From Mesorhizobium sp. Root157 (lineage in GTDB: Bacteria; Pseudomonadota; Alphaproteobacteria; Rhizobiales; Rhizobiaceae), in the NCBI RefSeq assembly GCF_001427385.1, contig NZ_LMGJ01000038.1, positions 1 through 52,966 of the forward strand: 52,966 bases of DNA, written 5' to 3'. Under the pieces are notes generated by a model, which did not search any database, was not told the origin of the DNA, and saw only the letters and a program-made list of their open reading frames with translations. Shown here one piece after another: positions 8,119 through 16,728 of this stretch; within the stretch, counting starts at the first letter, position 1; each line of letters begins with the position of its first letter. The position numbers and the translations under genes are program-made.

Positions 8119-10998
8119 GAGGATTTGTGACAACTGCGCAGAACCGTCTGCAAACGCTGCCTCGCATTCGACGACGATTTGAGCCACCTCCTCGATGGAG
8201 GCCGCGGCTGAGGCCGTCTCCAGCGCAACCGCTGCAGCCAGCAACCTCGGGAAGCCGAGCGACCCCGCCGAGCTTTTCGTCGCGTGAGCCAGGTCTCGCA
8301 ACGCCTTGCGGTTGTTGCTTCGCAAGGCCTCGTGCATCGCCTCGAAGCGGCGCGGCAGGCTGTCCTGCGCTATGCGGTACAGGCGTTGGACAACCTCCAG
8401 CCCCAAGGCGTGAACGTCTGCCTTGCAGGCAGCTTCATCAAATGCGGCCAGAAGGGTAGCAGTCGGAACACGGTCGCTCAGGGCCGCAATAGCTTCGATC
8501 AATTGCTCGTCGATGATCGGCTTGGCAACGAAGGCATCCACACCGGAATTGAGATAGCGCTCGACCTCCGAAGTGAAAACGTGTGCCGACATCGCAATAA
8601 CCGGCAAGCCCGGCGAATCGAGAGCCTTTCGAACACGTTTCATGGCTTCGAGACCGTCGATCCCTGGAAGGCTGATGTCCATGACGAGGATGTCAGGCTT
8701 GAAATCCGCGACCGCCTCGACCGCCGCGTAGCCGGAACTGACAGCCCTGACATGGTGACCTGCCTTTGACAGCACAGTGTCGGCAACCAGCCGCGTCGCT
8801 TCATCGTCCTCGACCATGAGAATGTTGAGTGCGGACGTTGGCTTGGTGGCGCGTTGGCGCATTTGCACGCGGCTAGGCCGACGCGCGGTTTTCATCGCAA
8901 TTTCGAAAGTGAAAGTACTTCCCTCACCTTCTACGGACTCGACCTTCAGTTCGGCCCCCATAAGCCGCGCGAGTTCACGGCTGATTGCCAGACCGAGGCC
9001 CGTACCGCCAAATCGCCGTGTGATCGATGCATCGGTCTGCGTGAACGCCTGGAATATGTGTTCTTGCTGTTCCGGCGAAATGCCGATCCCGCTATCGGCA
9101 ATGGAGACGACTACACGCTGCGAACCCTTGCCTGCTTCCTTCCCGGCAACCTCCACCCGCACTTCGCCATGTTGAGTGAATTTGATGGCGTTGCTGACGA
9201 GATTGAACAGGACCTGTCTTATCTTGGTGGCATCGCCGGAAAACGCCGGTGAAAGCTTGCGGTCAATGTGAAAGCTGAAATCGAGGCCCTTTTCGGTTGC
9301 TATCGGCCGCATGAAAGCGACGACGCCCTCGACCAAGGTGGCCATGTCGAAGTCAACCTGCTCCAGCACCACATTGCCGGATTCGATCTTGGAGTAATCG
9401 AGTATCGCGTTGAGGATGCCAAGCAATGCCTCGCCTGAATTGGCCGCGATGGAAAGGTGCTTGCGCTGGGTTGAACTGAGCTTGGTATCGGCGAGCAGGC
9501 GCATCATGCCGAGCATACCGGTCATGGGCGTACGTATTTCGTGGCTCATCGTCGCAAGGAATGCCGATTTCGCACTACTCGCCTGTTCGGCGTGTTCGCG
9601 CGCTTCGGCGTGATCCAGGGCTTCCTGGCGCAACTGCGTATTGACCAGCCGTATCTGTTCGGTTTGCTCCTCGACCAGTTGCTGCAATTCCTCGCGGTGG
9701 CGCTTCAACTCGACAGTGATGCGCTCGCGCTCCTGCTCCAGGTCGAGCCGCCGCTGTGACTCGTCGCGGAACCTGTTCACCGCCACTGCCATCGTGCGCA
9801 ACTCGTCGTCGCCATCTTCCGCGACCTGAACGGCGAGATCGCCGGCCGTCAGTCGCTGCATGGCGCGCGACAGGCCGCCCAGCCGCCGGACGAGGTTCCG
9901 TTCGACATAAAGCCAAACGATGCCGCCAGACACCAGAACCGCGCCGAGCAGGGTCAGCACAAGCACCACAACACCGATGCGCAACGCATGATCAGCACGC
10001 TCCGCTGTGGTCCTGGCAAACTCCCCGGATCTATCGAGAATGCTTCTGGCAACCACGTTCTGTTTTGCAGAAAGATCACGGTTGGCTGCCGCGATCGTAT
10101 CCAGGTGGCCGATCAGGTCGACCACACGCTGGCGACGCCCGAACAGCGAGCCGGCCACGGGAACGTCGCCTGCCGCGGTTTCGATCGCGCTGAAGAATTC
10201 AAGCGCCTGCTTGCGTCGTACCGGGTCGTCTATACCCAGAATGCGCCGCCGGATAACCGTCATGTGGTCTTGAAAAATGTGGCTGATTTCTTTGATTTCC
10301 ATGCCCGATTCTGCACGCGTCAGGCGATTGACCAGAAGGCTGATCTGGGCGCTTCGGTGGCGCAGTTCATACATGCGCTCCATGAGGAAAATGTCATGCT
10401 CAATCAGGCGGTCGATGGCATTGTAAGCATCCTCACGCCGCGAAGGATCGCCGATGAGCCCGTATAGGTTGGCCGTGACCGCGGAGGCGCCGGCCGAGGC
10501 GTTGGAAATCAGCGTTTCGGACAGGAGCAGGATCGATTGCGCCGCCTCCGTGACCTTCTCGGCACTGTCGCGATAGGCGGCATCCTCCTCCAGCCTTTGA
10601 CGCACAAACTCGTAATTGCTCTTCAAATTGGCGAGCATTTTTTCGACGGCGCCTGCGAACTCCTCCACAAGCTGGGTGTCGATCGCCAGCTTCCTGGCCT
10701 CGTCGAGCGACGCCACCATCTCCTGGGCAAGGCGCGACAGCTTGGTCTGCTCGGCAGACAGTGCGGCTCTCGACTGGACGGCGGCAAGTGCGGGAGCCGT
10801 CGCGACCAGTTTGGCACTGAGTTCGGCGGTGTGCTGGGTTGCAGCAACTGCCGGCAAGGCTTGCGCATTCACCACCGCCTGGGCCGCAGCGATATGACGA
10901 AGGATCAGCCAACTGGCGATGCCAGATGACAGCGACAGGCCAGTGATGCACAGGAAGGCGAGAAACAGCCTTCCGCCGATGCCGAGCCTACGAAACAT
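8080..10998 (-). CDS. torS: TorS-like hybrid sensor kinase
   Basis: A 972-residue inner-membrane sensor. A first membrane helix (about 10-33) and a second (about 340-366) enclose a large helical periplasmic domain as in TorS. Then come a HAMP linker (ERNLVRRLGGLSRAMQRLTAGD), coiled coil, a HisKA domain with the autophosphorylated His in ATMSHEIRTP, an ATPase domain (DSGIGISPEQQ, GTGLGLAISREL), a receiver domain (Asp in ILVMDISLPGIDG) and a C-terminal HPt domain (His in LRDLAHATKSSAGSLG). This His-Asp-His arrangement passes phosphate on to TorR. In the known system TorS reads TMAO through periplasmic TorT, encoded divergently here. It is convergent with torR with a 21-base gap. Confidence 0.93.
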   Translation of the reverse strand: MFRRLGIGGRLFLAFLCITGLSLSSGIASWLILRHIAAAQAVVNAQALPAVAATQHTAELSAKLVATAPALAAVQSRAALSAEQTKLSRLAQEMVASLDEARKLAIDTQLVEEFAGAVEKMLANLKSNYEFVRQRLEEDAAYRDSAEKVTEAAQSILLLSETLISNASAGASAVTANLYGLIGDPSRREDAYNAIDRLIEHDIFLMERMYELRHRSAQISLLVNRLTRAESGMEIKEISHIFQDHMTVIRRRILGIDDPVRRKQALEFFSAIETAAGDVPVAGSLFGRRQRVVDLIGHLDTIAAANRDLSAKQNVVARSILDRSGEFARTTAERADHALRIGVVVLVLTLLGAVLVSGGIVWLYVERNLVRRLGGLSRAMQRLTAGDLAVQVAEDGDDELRTMAVAVNRFRDESQRRLDLEQERERITVELKRHREELQQLVEEQTEQIRLVNTQLRQEALDHAEAREHAEQASSAKSAFLATMSHEIRTPMTGMLGMMRLLADTKLSSTQRKHLSIAANSGEALLGILNAILDYSKIESGNVVLEQVDFDMATLVEGVVAFMRPIATEKGLDFSFHIDRKLSPAFSGDATKIRQVLFNLVSNAIKFTQHGEVRVEVAGKEAGKGSQRVVVSIADSGIGISPEQQEHIFQAFTQTDASITRRFGGTGLGLAISRELARLMGAELKVESVEGEGSTFTFEIAMKTARRPSRVQMRQRATKPTSALNILMVEDDEATRLVADTVLSKAGHHVRAVSSGYAAVEAVADFKPDILVMDISLPGIDGLEAMKRVRKALDSPGLPVIAMSAHVFTSEVERYLNSGVDAFVAKPIIDEQLIEAIAALSDRVPTATLLAAFDEAACKADVHALGLEVVQRLYRIAQDSLPRRFEAMHEALRSNNRKALRDLAHATKSSAGSLGFPRLLAAAVALETASAAASIEEVAQIVVECEAAFADGSAQLSQILSADRPIERTAAE

Positions 10999-11039
10999 AT
11001 TTCATATAACCACGGTTTGCGCTGTCCGCGTAAGCCGTC

Positions 11040-11202
11040 TAGGGTCAGGACCTGTTAATTTGGCTCGAATGGTCGGAGCGGATTTGTGCGGATACGCGAA
11101 GCAATGCCGCAGGAAGGCTCAAGCCTTTCGAGACATTGCGACAAAGTAGCCCGGGCAAACCCGCTCCGACCATTCGAGCCAAATTGACAGGTCCTGACCC
11201 TA
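11040..11202. mobile_element. MITE-like element with 42-bp terminal inverted repeats
   Basis: The arms 11040-11081 and 11161-11202 are reverse complements over 42 bases with a single mismatch (T or C at the 17th base). Both ends read TA next to GGGTCAGGACC, so a TA target duplication with a 159-bp core is possible, as made by Tc1/mariner-IS630-type transposases. The interior has a further nested stem (GCAATG...CATTGC) and no open frame of its own. It fills most of the torS-torT divergent promoter gap and ends 11 bases before the torT ATG. The transposition mechanism is inferred. Confidence 0.75.
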
Positions 11203-11213
11203 GCGTTTGCTTT

Positions 11214-12284
11214 ATGAAAACAGCGGCAATCTTCAGCGTGGTTTGCGCGGCAATCCTTGTCATGGCTGCGTCGGACAGCGGTGCCAAGGACAGACCCGTC
11301 ACATGGCGGCTCGACACTTGGCAACCGCCTTTCGACTACTCCCGCCCACCTGTGGCGGTCGATTATGAGCCTGTGGCCAAGGCCGCAAAACGCTGGAAGA
11401 TCTGTGCCTCCTATCCGCACCTGAAAGACTCCTACTGGGTCAGTGTCAATTACGGCATGGTCGAACAAGCAAAGGCGACCGGCGTCGGGCTAACGGTTGT
11501 GGAAGCCGGAGGCTACCCCAATCTCGAACGACAGATCGAACAGATAAAGACGTGCAGCGCCGATGCCGATGCGTTGATCGTGGGTACCGTATCCTATGAC
11601 GGCTTGACCCCGACGATCAGGGAAATAGCCAGCCGCATCCCCGTAATCGCAGCGGTGAACGACATCGACGACACCGGCATCACGGCAAAGACCGGCGTGT
11701 CCTGGGAAGAGATGGGCCGGTCCATCGGGGCCTATCTGGCGAGTCTTCATCCGGCGGGCACCGAACCGGTCAAGGTGGCATGGTTTCCCGGCCCGAAGGG
11801 AGCCGGCTGGGTTCAGTTCATCGAAGCCGGCTTCCAGAAAGGCATCAAGGACAGTTCGGCAAGGATTACCGCTGTCAAATGGGGCGATACCGGGCTCGAG
11901 ATCCAGCTTCTCCTGATCGAAGAGATGCTGGAGGCACAGCCGGATGTCGACTACATCGTCGGCAGCGCGCCCACCGCGGACGCCGCCGTCAGTGTCCTGC
12001 GCGCCCAGAACCGGGAAGGTCAGATCAAGATACTGGCCGACTACTTCACCCACGGCACGTTCCGAGGGATAATCCGTAGCAAGGTGCTTGCCGCACCAAC
12101 GGATTCCCCACCAATGCAGGGCCGGATTGCCATCGATCAGGCGATCCGTGCCATCGAAGGGACCTTGCAGTACAAACATGTCGGGCCGCATGTGACGATC
12201 ATCGACAAAAACAACGTGCTCTCGCTCGACTTGGACCAGAGCCTCGCGCCCGCATGGTTCAAACCGACATTCCAGGTAAAATAG
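11214..12284 (+). CDS. torT: TorT-like periplasmic TMAO-sensing binding protein
   Basis: 356 residues with a signal peptide (MKTAAIFSVVCAAILVMAAS) and a periplasmic-binding-protein type I fold (KAAKRWKICASYPHLKDSYW, DALIVGTVSYDGLTP, IPVIAAVNDIDDTGITAKTGV, GSAPTADAAVSVLR). The Trp/Tyr-rich entry segment TWQPPFDYSRPPVAVDY fits TorT, which presents TMAO to the TorS periplasmic domain. It starts only 11 bases after an inverted-repeat element and has no visible Shine-Dalgarno sequence, so its expression may depend on the element or be low. An upstream in-frame extension into the element would destroy the signal peptide position. Confidence 0.88.
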   Translation: MKTAAIFSVVCAAILVMAASDSGAKDRPVTWRLDTWQPPFDYSRPPVAVDYEPVAKAAKRWKICASYPHLKDSYWVSVNYGMVEQAKATGVGLTVVEAGGYPNLERQIEQIKTCSADADALIVGTVSYDGLTPTIREIASRIPVIAAVNDIDDTGITAKTGVSWEEMGRSIGAYLASLHPAGTEPVKVAWFPGPKGAGWVQFIEAGFQKGIKDSSARITAVKWGDTGLEIQLLLIEEMLEAQPDVDYIVGSAPTADAAVSVLRAQNREGQIKILADYFTHGTFRGIIRSKVLAAPTDSPPMQGRIAIDQAIRAIEGTLQYKHVGPHVTIIDKNNVLSLDLDQSLAPAWFKPTFQVK

Positions 12285-12389
12285 CAGACGTCCGATCGCA
12301 ATTTTTCACAGCCGGCTTGCTGATTTTCACGAACCTCGTCGGACCGGTTCATTCACTGCAGCCAAGCTGACACCGCTGCCGCGCCCTGC

Positions 12390-12419
12390 GACCTGGCTGG
12401 GCTTTAGCCCAGCCAGGTC
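12390..12419. terminator. Strong stem-loop between convergent torT and terC-type genes
   Basis: A perfect 13-bp stem (GACCTGGCTGGGC / GCCCAGCCAGGTC) with a TTTA loop. No T-tract on either side, but its place between two convergent stops fits a two-way terminator. Confidence 0.65.
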
Positions 12420-12433
12420 ACCCGCTGGCGATC

Positions 12434-13069
12434 TCAGGGATTGAGATATGCCAGAACCTCATGGCCGCCGCGGTAGATCATCTCCAGCGCGACATAAAGG
12501 ATAACGGCGAGACCGACATAGGCGATCCAGCGGTAACGCTGCAGCAGGCGGGCGATAAATGTTGCCGCCAGACCCATCAGGGCGATGGACAGAACCAGAC
12601 CGAATATCATGATGGTCAGGTGATCGCGCGCCGCACCCGCGACGGCGAGCACGTTGTCGAGCGACATCGATACGTCGGCGACGACGATCAGCCATGCCGC
12701 CTGGGCGAAGGTTTTGCGACGGGCGCCGTCATCAGGGTTGGCGGCGCGGCCTTCGATGGCATCAGTTGCCTCCTGGCTATGGCCGGCGCGCAATTCGCGC
12801 CACATTTTCCAGCAGACCCATAGCAGAAGGATGCCACCGGCAAGCAGCAATCCAACAATCTGCAGGAGCTGGGTGGTGACGGCGGCGAAGCCGATACGCA
12901 GCACCGTCGCTGCGATGATGCCAATGAGGATGGCTTTGTTGCGCTGGCCCTTCGGCAGGCCTGCCGCGGCAAGGCCGATGACGATTGCGTTGTCGCCAGC
13001 CAGGACCAGGTCGATGAAGATGACTTGCAGGAGGGCGGAAAGGGCTTCCGGGGTAAGAAGTTCGCTCAT
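12434..13069 (-). CDS. TerC-family integral membrane protein
   Basis: 211 residues with about seven membrane segments. The family signature is clear: two repeats with acidic residues inside the membrane, FIDLVLAGDNAIVIGLAA near the start and VADVSMSLDNVLAVAGAA near the middle. TerC/YjbE relatives are linked with metal (Mn2+) export and tellurite resistance; the Asp/Asn pairs (GDNA, LDNV) are the likely ion site. A His/Glu-containing hydrophilic loop (GHSQEATDAIEGRAANPDD) divides the halves. It stands alone, convergent with torT. Some TerC genes are controlled by the Mn2+-sensing yybP-ykoY riboswitch; the 5' leader here has a hairpin but not the consensus I know. Confidence 0.88.
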   Translation of the reverse strand: MSELLTPEALSALLQVIFIDLVLAGDNAIVIGLAAAGLPKGQRNKAILIGIIAATVLRIGFAAVTTQLLQIVGLLLAGGILLLWVCWKMWRELRAGHSQEATDAIEGRAANPDDGARRKTFAQAAWLIVVADVSMSLDNVLAVAGAARDHLTIMIFGLVLSIALMGLAATFIARLLQRYRWIAYVGLAVILYVALEMIYRGGHEVLAYLNP

Positions 13070-13135
13070 GTGGGACCCGTTTTTCGTTGGGGCGCCCGAA
13101 TGTCATGGATCGACCGGATGCAGCAGACGCCCGAG

Positions 13136-13154
13136 CCGGCACTTTCGTGCCCGG
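13136..13154 (-). other. GAAA-loop hairpin in the leader of the TerC-family gene
   Basis: On the minus strand CCGGGCAC-GAAA-GTGCCGG folds into a 7-bp stem with one bulged G and a GAAA tetraloop, 67 bases ahead of the start codon. It could be part of a structured leader; I could not match it to a known riboswitch. Confidence 0.3.
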
Positions 13155-13248
13155 GGCGGGTTGCGCTGCAAGGCTAAGTCAATGAAATTCCACGAACACC
13201 AGGCCACCTGTTTGGATATCCAGTCCGACATCACGGTTCATGGGAACC

Positions 13249-13453
13249 GTCAGAGGGGCCCGGTCTGGTGCGCACCGTTTACCCGCACGAGTTTGGAAAT
13301 TCAAGGGGCCCGTGCGTCGACGCGCAGTCTCGATCCACCTTGCCGCACCCCACCCGCAAAAAGTTGACGGTCATGATGTTTTTAACATGAGGCTGCTCTT
13401 GAAACTCGATGCCCTTGCGCCCAATTCAGGTGCGCGGGCCAGGCCCCTCTGAC
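13249..13453. repeat. Degenerate inverted-repeat element in the TerC / zinc-ribbon gap
   Basis: GTCAGAGGGGCC at the left end and GGCCCCTCTGAC at the right end are exact reverse complements, and similarity continues patchily inward (GCGCACC, CGAGTTT on both arms). No target duplication and no open frame are visible. This gap of about 500 bases (13070-13568) otherwise holds no gene I can support. It may be a decayed MITE or a long structured RNA. Confidence 0.4.
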
Positions 13454-13568
13454 TGTCGCCTTCTAGCGACCGTGATGTCGGACCGCGTGAGAGGGCCCGT
13501 TCCAAGGTGTTGAAGAACATCAATCCGGTTCGAGTGGGCTCATGTCCAATGTCGGTTCGGAGATTCGC

Positions 13569-13871
13569 ATGACATCTTCCCTCCTAGGCCTGGTTTGCCC
13601 TTCCTGCCGCGTCGCACTGGTGATGAGCGAACGCCAGGGCATAGAGATCGACTATTGCCCGCAATGCCGTGGCGTCTGGCTCGATCGAGGCGAACTCGAC
13701 AAGATCATCGAGCGTGCCAGCAAGGACGCGGCGCCCCAGCCTCAGCCGCAACCACAGCCTTACGCCCCGCCTCAGCCAAGGCACGGCCATGACGACGACG
13801 ATTATGTCCGCTCGCAGGGCCATCGATATCCAAAGCGCAGGAAATCGTTCCTCGAAGAATTGTTCGACTGA
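13569..13871 (+). CDS. Zinc-ribbon (zf-TFIIB) protein
   Basis: About 100 residues. The N-terminal ~45 residues form a TFIIB-like zinc ribbon with two CxxC pairs, CPSC and CPQC, followed by the family tail GVWLDRGELDKIIE. The rest is a low-complexity linker of alternating Pro and Gln (QPQPQPQPYAPPQP), an acidic/His patch (HGHDDDD) and a basic end with KRRKSFLEELFD. These small proteins are common in alphaproteobacteria and have no settled role. I start at the second ATG because GGAG sits six bases ahead of it; a start at 13542 would add nine residues. It precedes the Tim44-like gene in the same direction. Confidence 0.82.
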   Translation: MTSSLLGLVCPSCRVALVMSERQGIEIDYCPQCRGVWLDRGELDKIIERASKDAAPQPQPQPQPYAPPQPRHGHDDDDYVRSQGHRYPKRRKSFLEELFD

Positions 13872-13882
13872 CCGCGCAAAAT

Positions 13883-13917
13883 TTGCGCGAGACAGGCTAT
13901 GCGCCTGTCTCGCGCAA
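13883..13917 (+). terminator. 15-bp stem-loop between zinc-ribbon and Tim44-like genes
   Basis: TTGCGCGAGACAGGC and its exact complement enclose a 5-base loop (TATGC). The left arm also pairs with the preceding GCGCAAA to make a shorter hairpin, so two folds compete. No T-tract follows, so it may be a weak terminator, an attenuator or an mRNA-stabilising stem. Confidence 0.5.
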
Positions 13918-13974
13918 CGACCGCTCGCCCGAGAGCACAAAGCAGCCAAGACAGCATTCACTGAGGAACATCCG

Positions 13975-14979
13975 ATGTCGACTTCGCCTACCGTCCGATT
14001 TGCAGCCCTGTTTGCGGGCCTGTTCCTGGCATTCTCCATGACGGCGATGGATCACGCGGAGGCCCGGCGCGGCGGCAGCTTCGGCAGCCGGGGCGCGCGC
14101 ACTTTCCAGGCGGCACCGCCGACCAGAACTGCGCCTGCGCCAACCGCTCCGGTCGAACGGTCGATCACACCCAACACCGGAACCAACGCAGCAAGCCGCC
14201 AACAGCCGGCCGGTATGCAGCGCCCGGGCTTCATGAATGGTCTCGGCGGTTCGATGATGCGCGGCCTGTTGCTTGGCGGCCTGCTGGGCGTTCTACTGGG
14301 GCAAGGTTTTGGCGGGTTGGCAGGCATGTTCGGCTTTCTCCTCCAAGTGCTGCTGATCGGTGGCGCGATCATGCTGGCGGTTCGGTTTTTCCGCTCGCAA
14401 TCGGCGCGCACGCAGACACCGGCGATGGCTGGGGCTGGCTATTCCAACGGCGCGCAGGGCTTCGGGCGTGCTGACAGCCACCAACGCCAAACGGCCAATG
14501 CATCTTCATTCAGCATTCCGGGCATCGGCTCCGGCTCTGGATTTGGCGGAAAGGCCGAGGCGGCTGTGTCCGAGGACATCACGCTGACCCAGAACGATCT
14601 CGAGACATTCCAGCGGATGCTGACGGAGGTCCAGGAAGCCTTCGGACGCGAAGACCACGGTGCGCTGCGCCGGTTGGTGACGCCGGAAATGGTTTCCTAC
14701 CTGTCGGAAGAGCTCGCCGACAACGCCCAGAACGGTGTCCGCAACGATGTTTCGGACGTCACTTTGCAGCAGGCCGATGTTGCCGAAAGCTGGCGCGAAG
14801 GCGACCGCGACTACGCGACGGCGGCATTGCAGTATTCCTCGCTCGACGTGACCCGCGACCGCGCTACGGGAGAAGTCGTGGACGGCGATGCCGACCAGCC
14901 CACGGAAACGACCGAGTTGTGGACTTTTACCCGCCAGAAGGGCGCGGAATGGAAGCTCTCGGCAATACAGCAGGCCTAG
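13975..14979 (+). CDS. Tim44-like domain membrane protein
   Basis: 334 residues. A signal-like N-terminus (VRFAALFAGLFLAFSMTAM) is followed by a Pro/Thr-rich region, then a glycine-rich double membrane segment (MMRGLLLGGLLGVLLGQGFGG and LLQVLLIGGAIMLAVRFF). The C-terminal ~140 residues are a Tim44/MRPL45-type fold (LTQNDLETFQRMLTEVQEAF, LWTFTRQKGAEWKLSAIQ). Mitochondrial Tim44 anchors Hsp70 to the import channel; bacterial homologues lie in the inner membrane and their job is not settled. The start ATG follows TGAGGAA. A much longer frame runs upstream over the zinc-ribbon gene but is only a shadow of it. Confidence 0.87.
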   Translation: MSTSPTVRFAALFAGLFLAFSMTAMDHAEARRGGSFGSRGARTFQAAPPTRTAPAPTAPVERSITPNTGTNAASRQQPAGMQRPGFMNGLGGSMMRGLLLGGLLGVLLGQGFGGLAGMFGFLLQVLLIGGAIMLAVRFFRSQSARTQTPAMAGAGYSNGAQGFGRADSHQRQTANASSFSIPGIGSGSGFGGKAEAAVSEDITLTQNDLETFQRMLTEVQEAFGREDHGALRRLVTPEMVSYLSEELADNAQNGVRNDVSDVTLQQADVAESWREGDRDYATAALQYSSLDVTRDRATGEVVDGDADQPTETTELWTFTRQKGAEWKLSAIQQA

Positions 14980-14992
14980 GACCAATCGACAT
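14976..14992. repeat. 17-bp repeat copy 1
   Basis: CTAGGACCAATCGACAT occurs here, overlapping the stop codon of the Tim44-like gene, and again exactly at 52840. The rest of the 180-bp gap before the aldehyde dehydrogenase gene holds nothing I can name. Confidence 0.6.
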
Positions 14993-15161
14993 CATCGCCA
15001 TGACCACGCTGGCAACTATCAGAATGATTGGCATGACCCTGGATCGGGTGCCAAGCGCAAACCAGCACGAGTTGACAAGATGATGGAGTCTTCCCCGAAG
15101 GGTCATCCCAATGTCGCGTCGCACCAGAATCTCGTCAACGAGTTCAAGAATCCCGCCCTCA

Positions 15162-16661
15162 TCATGAAACCCAGTGGTCGCGGCCACCCAATGCGATGTG
15201 AATCGACTTCACCTCCATATACTCCTCGACACCGTACATGCCGGTATCGCGGCCTATACCCGACTGCTTGAAGCCGCCGATCGGCATTTCCGGACCTCCG
15301 GCGATGGTGGTGTTGATCCAGGTGCGGCCGGCCTGGATGCGTCGAATAGTGCCAAGCGCCTTGTCGAGGTTGGACGTCCAGACGCTGGCGGCCAGCCCGT
15401 AGACGCTATCGTTGGCTATAGCGATTGCTTCGTCCCGGGTTGTAAAAGTGATCATAGTCAGGACCGGTCCAAAAATCTCCTCACGCGCCACCGCCATGTC
15501 GTTGGTGACGTCGGCAAGCAGCGTCGGATGAATGAAGCGGCCGGCCTTGCTGGCAACGGATTCACCGCCGCAGGCGAGTCGGGCGCCTTCTTCACCGCCC
15601 TTGCGGATATAGCCCAAGATCTTCTCATTGTGCGCGGTCGAGACGATGGCTCCCAACTGCGTGCTTGGGTCAAGCGGATCACCGATCCGCACCCGGGCGA
15701 ACTTTTCTACCAGTAGCTTCTCGAATTCGTCTGCCACCGATTTTTCGACGATAAGCCGGCTGCCGCTGACGCAGCATTGGCCGGCATTGTGGCAGATTCC
15801 GAAGACCACGCCATCCGCGGCATCATCGAGGTTGGCGTCGGCAAACACGACCTGCGGGCTCTTGCCGCCCATCTCGAGGCCGGCTTTCTTGAAATTGGTT
15901 GCCGAAGCCAGCAGCGCATGCCGGCCAACGGCGGTCGAGCCGGTGAACGATATCTGGTCGATGCCCACGTGTTCGGTCATTGCCTGACCAATCTCCGGGC
16001 CGGTGCCGGTGACGACGTTGAAGACGCCGTCAGGAAGCCCTGCTTCGGTGAGAATCTCGGCCATGATCAGCGTCGTGGCGGAGGTCATTTCGGACGGCTT
16101 GGCAACGATGGTGCAACCTGCCGCCAGCATGAAGGGGATGCGTTCCGCCAGGATGAAGAACGGGAAGTTCCACGGCGTGATCAGACCGACAACACCGATC
16201 GGCTCGCGGGTGACGATACCGAACAGCTTGTCGCCGAGGTTGTTGAAACTGTCGCCATGCAGGCACCGCGCGGCGCCGGCGCCGTACTCATAGATGCCGG
16301 CAGCCCCTTCGACCTCGGCGCGCGACTGGGAGATCGGTTTGCCGGTCTCAAGCGTTTCCCAATAGGCGAGTTCCTCGGCGCGCGCGCGAATACCTGCCGC
16401 AGCCCTGAGCAGCACGGTCGCCCGCTCCGCGCCCGAAATGCCGGACCAGACACGGCTGTCGAAGGTCTTGCGCGCCACCGCCACGGCTTCATCCAGGTCC
16501 TTGCGCGTGCAAAGCGTGATGCGCGTCACCGGCACGTCATGGCCGGGGCTGAGCCGCTCCATGGTCTCGCGCTTGCCGGTTGCGATCCAGCGACCACCGA
16601 CATGAAAGCCGAATTCTCGTGGCTTCGGCGGCAGGGAAAGAGTTGGGTTTTTCGCGTCCAT
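15162..16661 (-). CDS. NAD(P)-dependent aldehyde dehydrogenase
   Basis: 499 residues, the usual length. It oxidises an aldehyde to the acid. Visible signatures: TPWNFPF (oxyanion Asn), the catalytic Glu in LEMGGKSPQ, the catalytic Cys in HNAGQCCVSGSRL, FTGSTAVG in the cofactor fold, and EEIFGPVL. It resembles betaine-aldehyde dehydrogenases, but there is no betI or BetA-like context to support that. It is the last gene of a long leftward catabolic operon, after a GMC oxidoreductase that could supply its aldehyde. The start ATG has AGGAG eight bases upstream; an upstream in-frame extension runs into a palindromic repeat. Confidence 0.92.
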   Translation of the reverse strand: MDAKNPTLSLPPKPREFGFHVGGRWIATGKRETMERLSPGHDVPVTRITLCTRKDLDEAVAVARKTFDSRVWSGISGAERATVLLRAAAGIRARAEELAYWETLETGKPISQSRAEVEGAAGIYEYGAGAARCLHGDSFNNLGDKLFGIVTREPIGVVGLITPWNFPFFILAERIPFMLAAGCTIVAKPSEMTSATTLIMAEILTEAGLPDGVFNVVTGTGPEIGQAMTEHVGIDQISFTGSTAVGRHALLASATNFKKAGLEMGGKSPQVVFADANLDDAADGVVFGICHNAGQCCVSGSRLIVEKSVADEFEKLLVEKFARVRIGDPLDPSTQLGAIVSTAHNEKILGYIRKGGEEGARLACGGESVASKAGRFIHPTLLADVTNDMAVAREEIFGPVLTMITFTTRDEAIAIANDSVYGLAASVWTSNLDKALGTIRRIQAGRTWINTTIAGGPEMPIGGFKQSGIGRDTGMYGVEEYMEVKSIHIALGGRDHWVS

Positions 16662-16728
16662 CGTGCTTGCTCCTATGCTTTGTGGCCGCCCTACCGGGCG
16701 ACCGGTTGGTGCAACTGCCTCTTTGTTT

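Noticed and set aside
13070..13230. Mn2+-sensing yybP-ykoY riboswitch ahead of the TerC-family gene
   Set aside because: The consensus segments I know are absent; only a simple GAAA-loop hairpin can be seen.
12654..13367. Plus-strand frame of 237 codons over the TerC gene and its leader
   Set aside because: It starts inside the antisense of TerC, has no ribosome site and shows no recognisable protein features.
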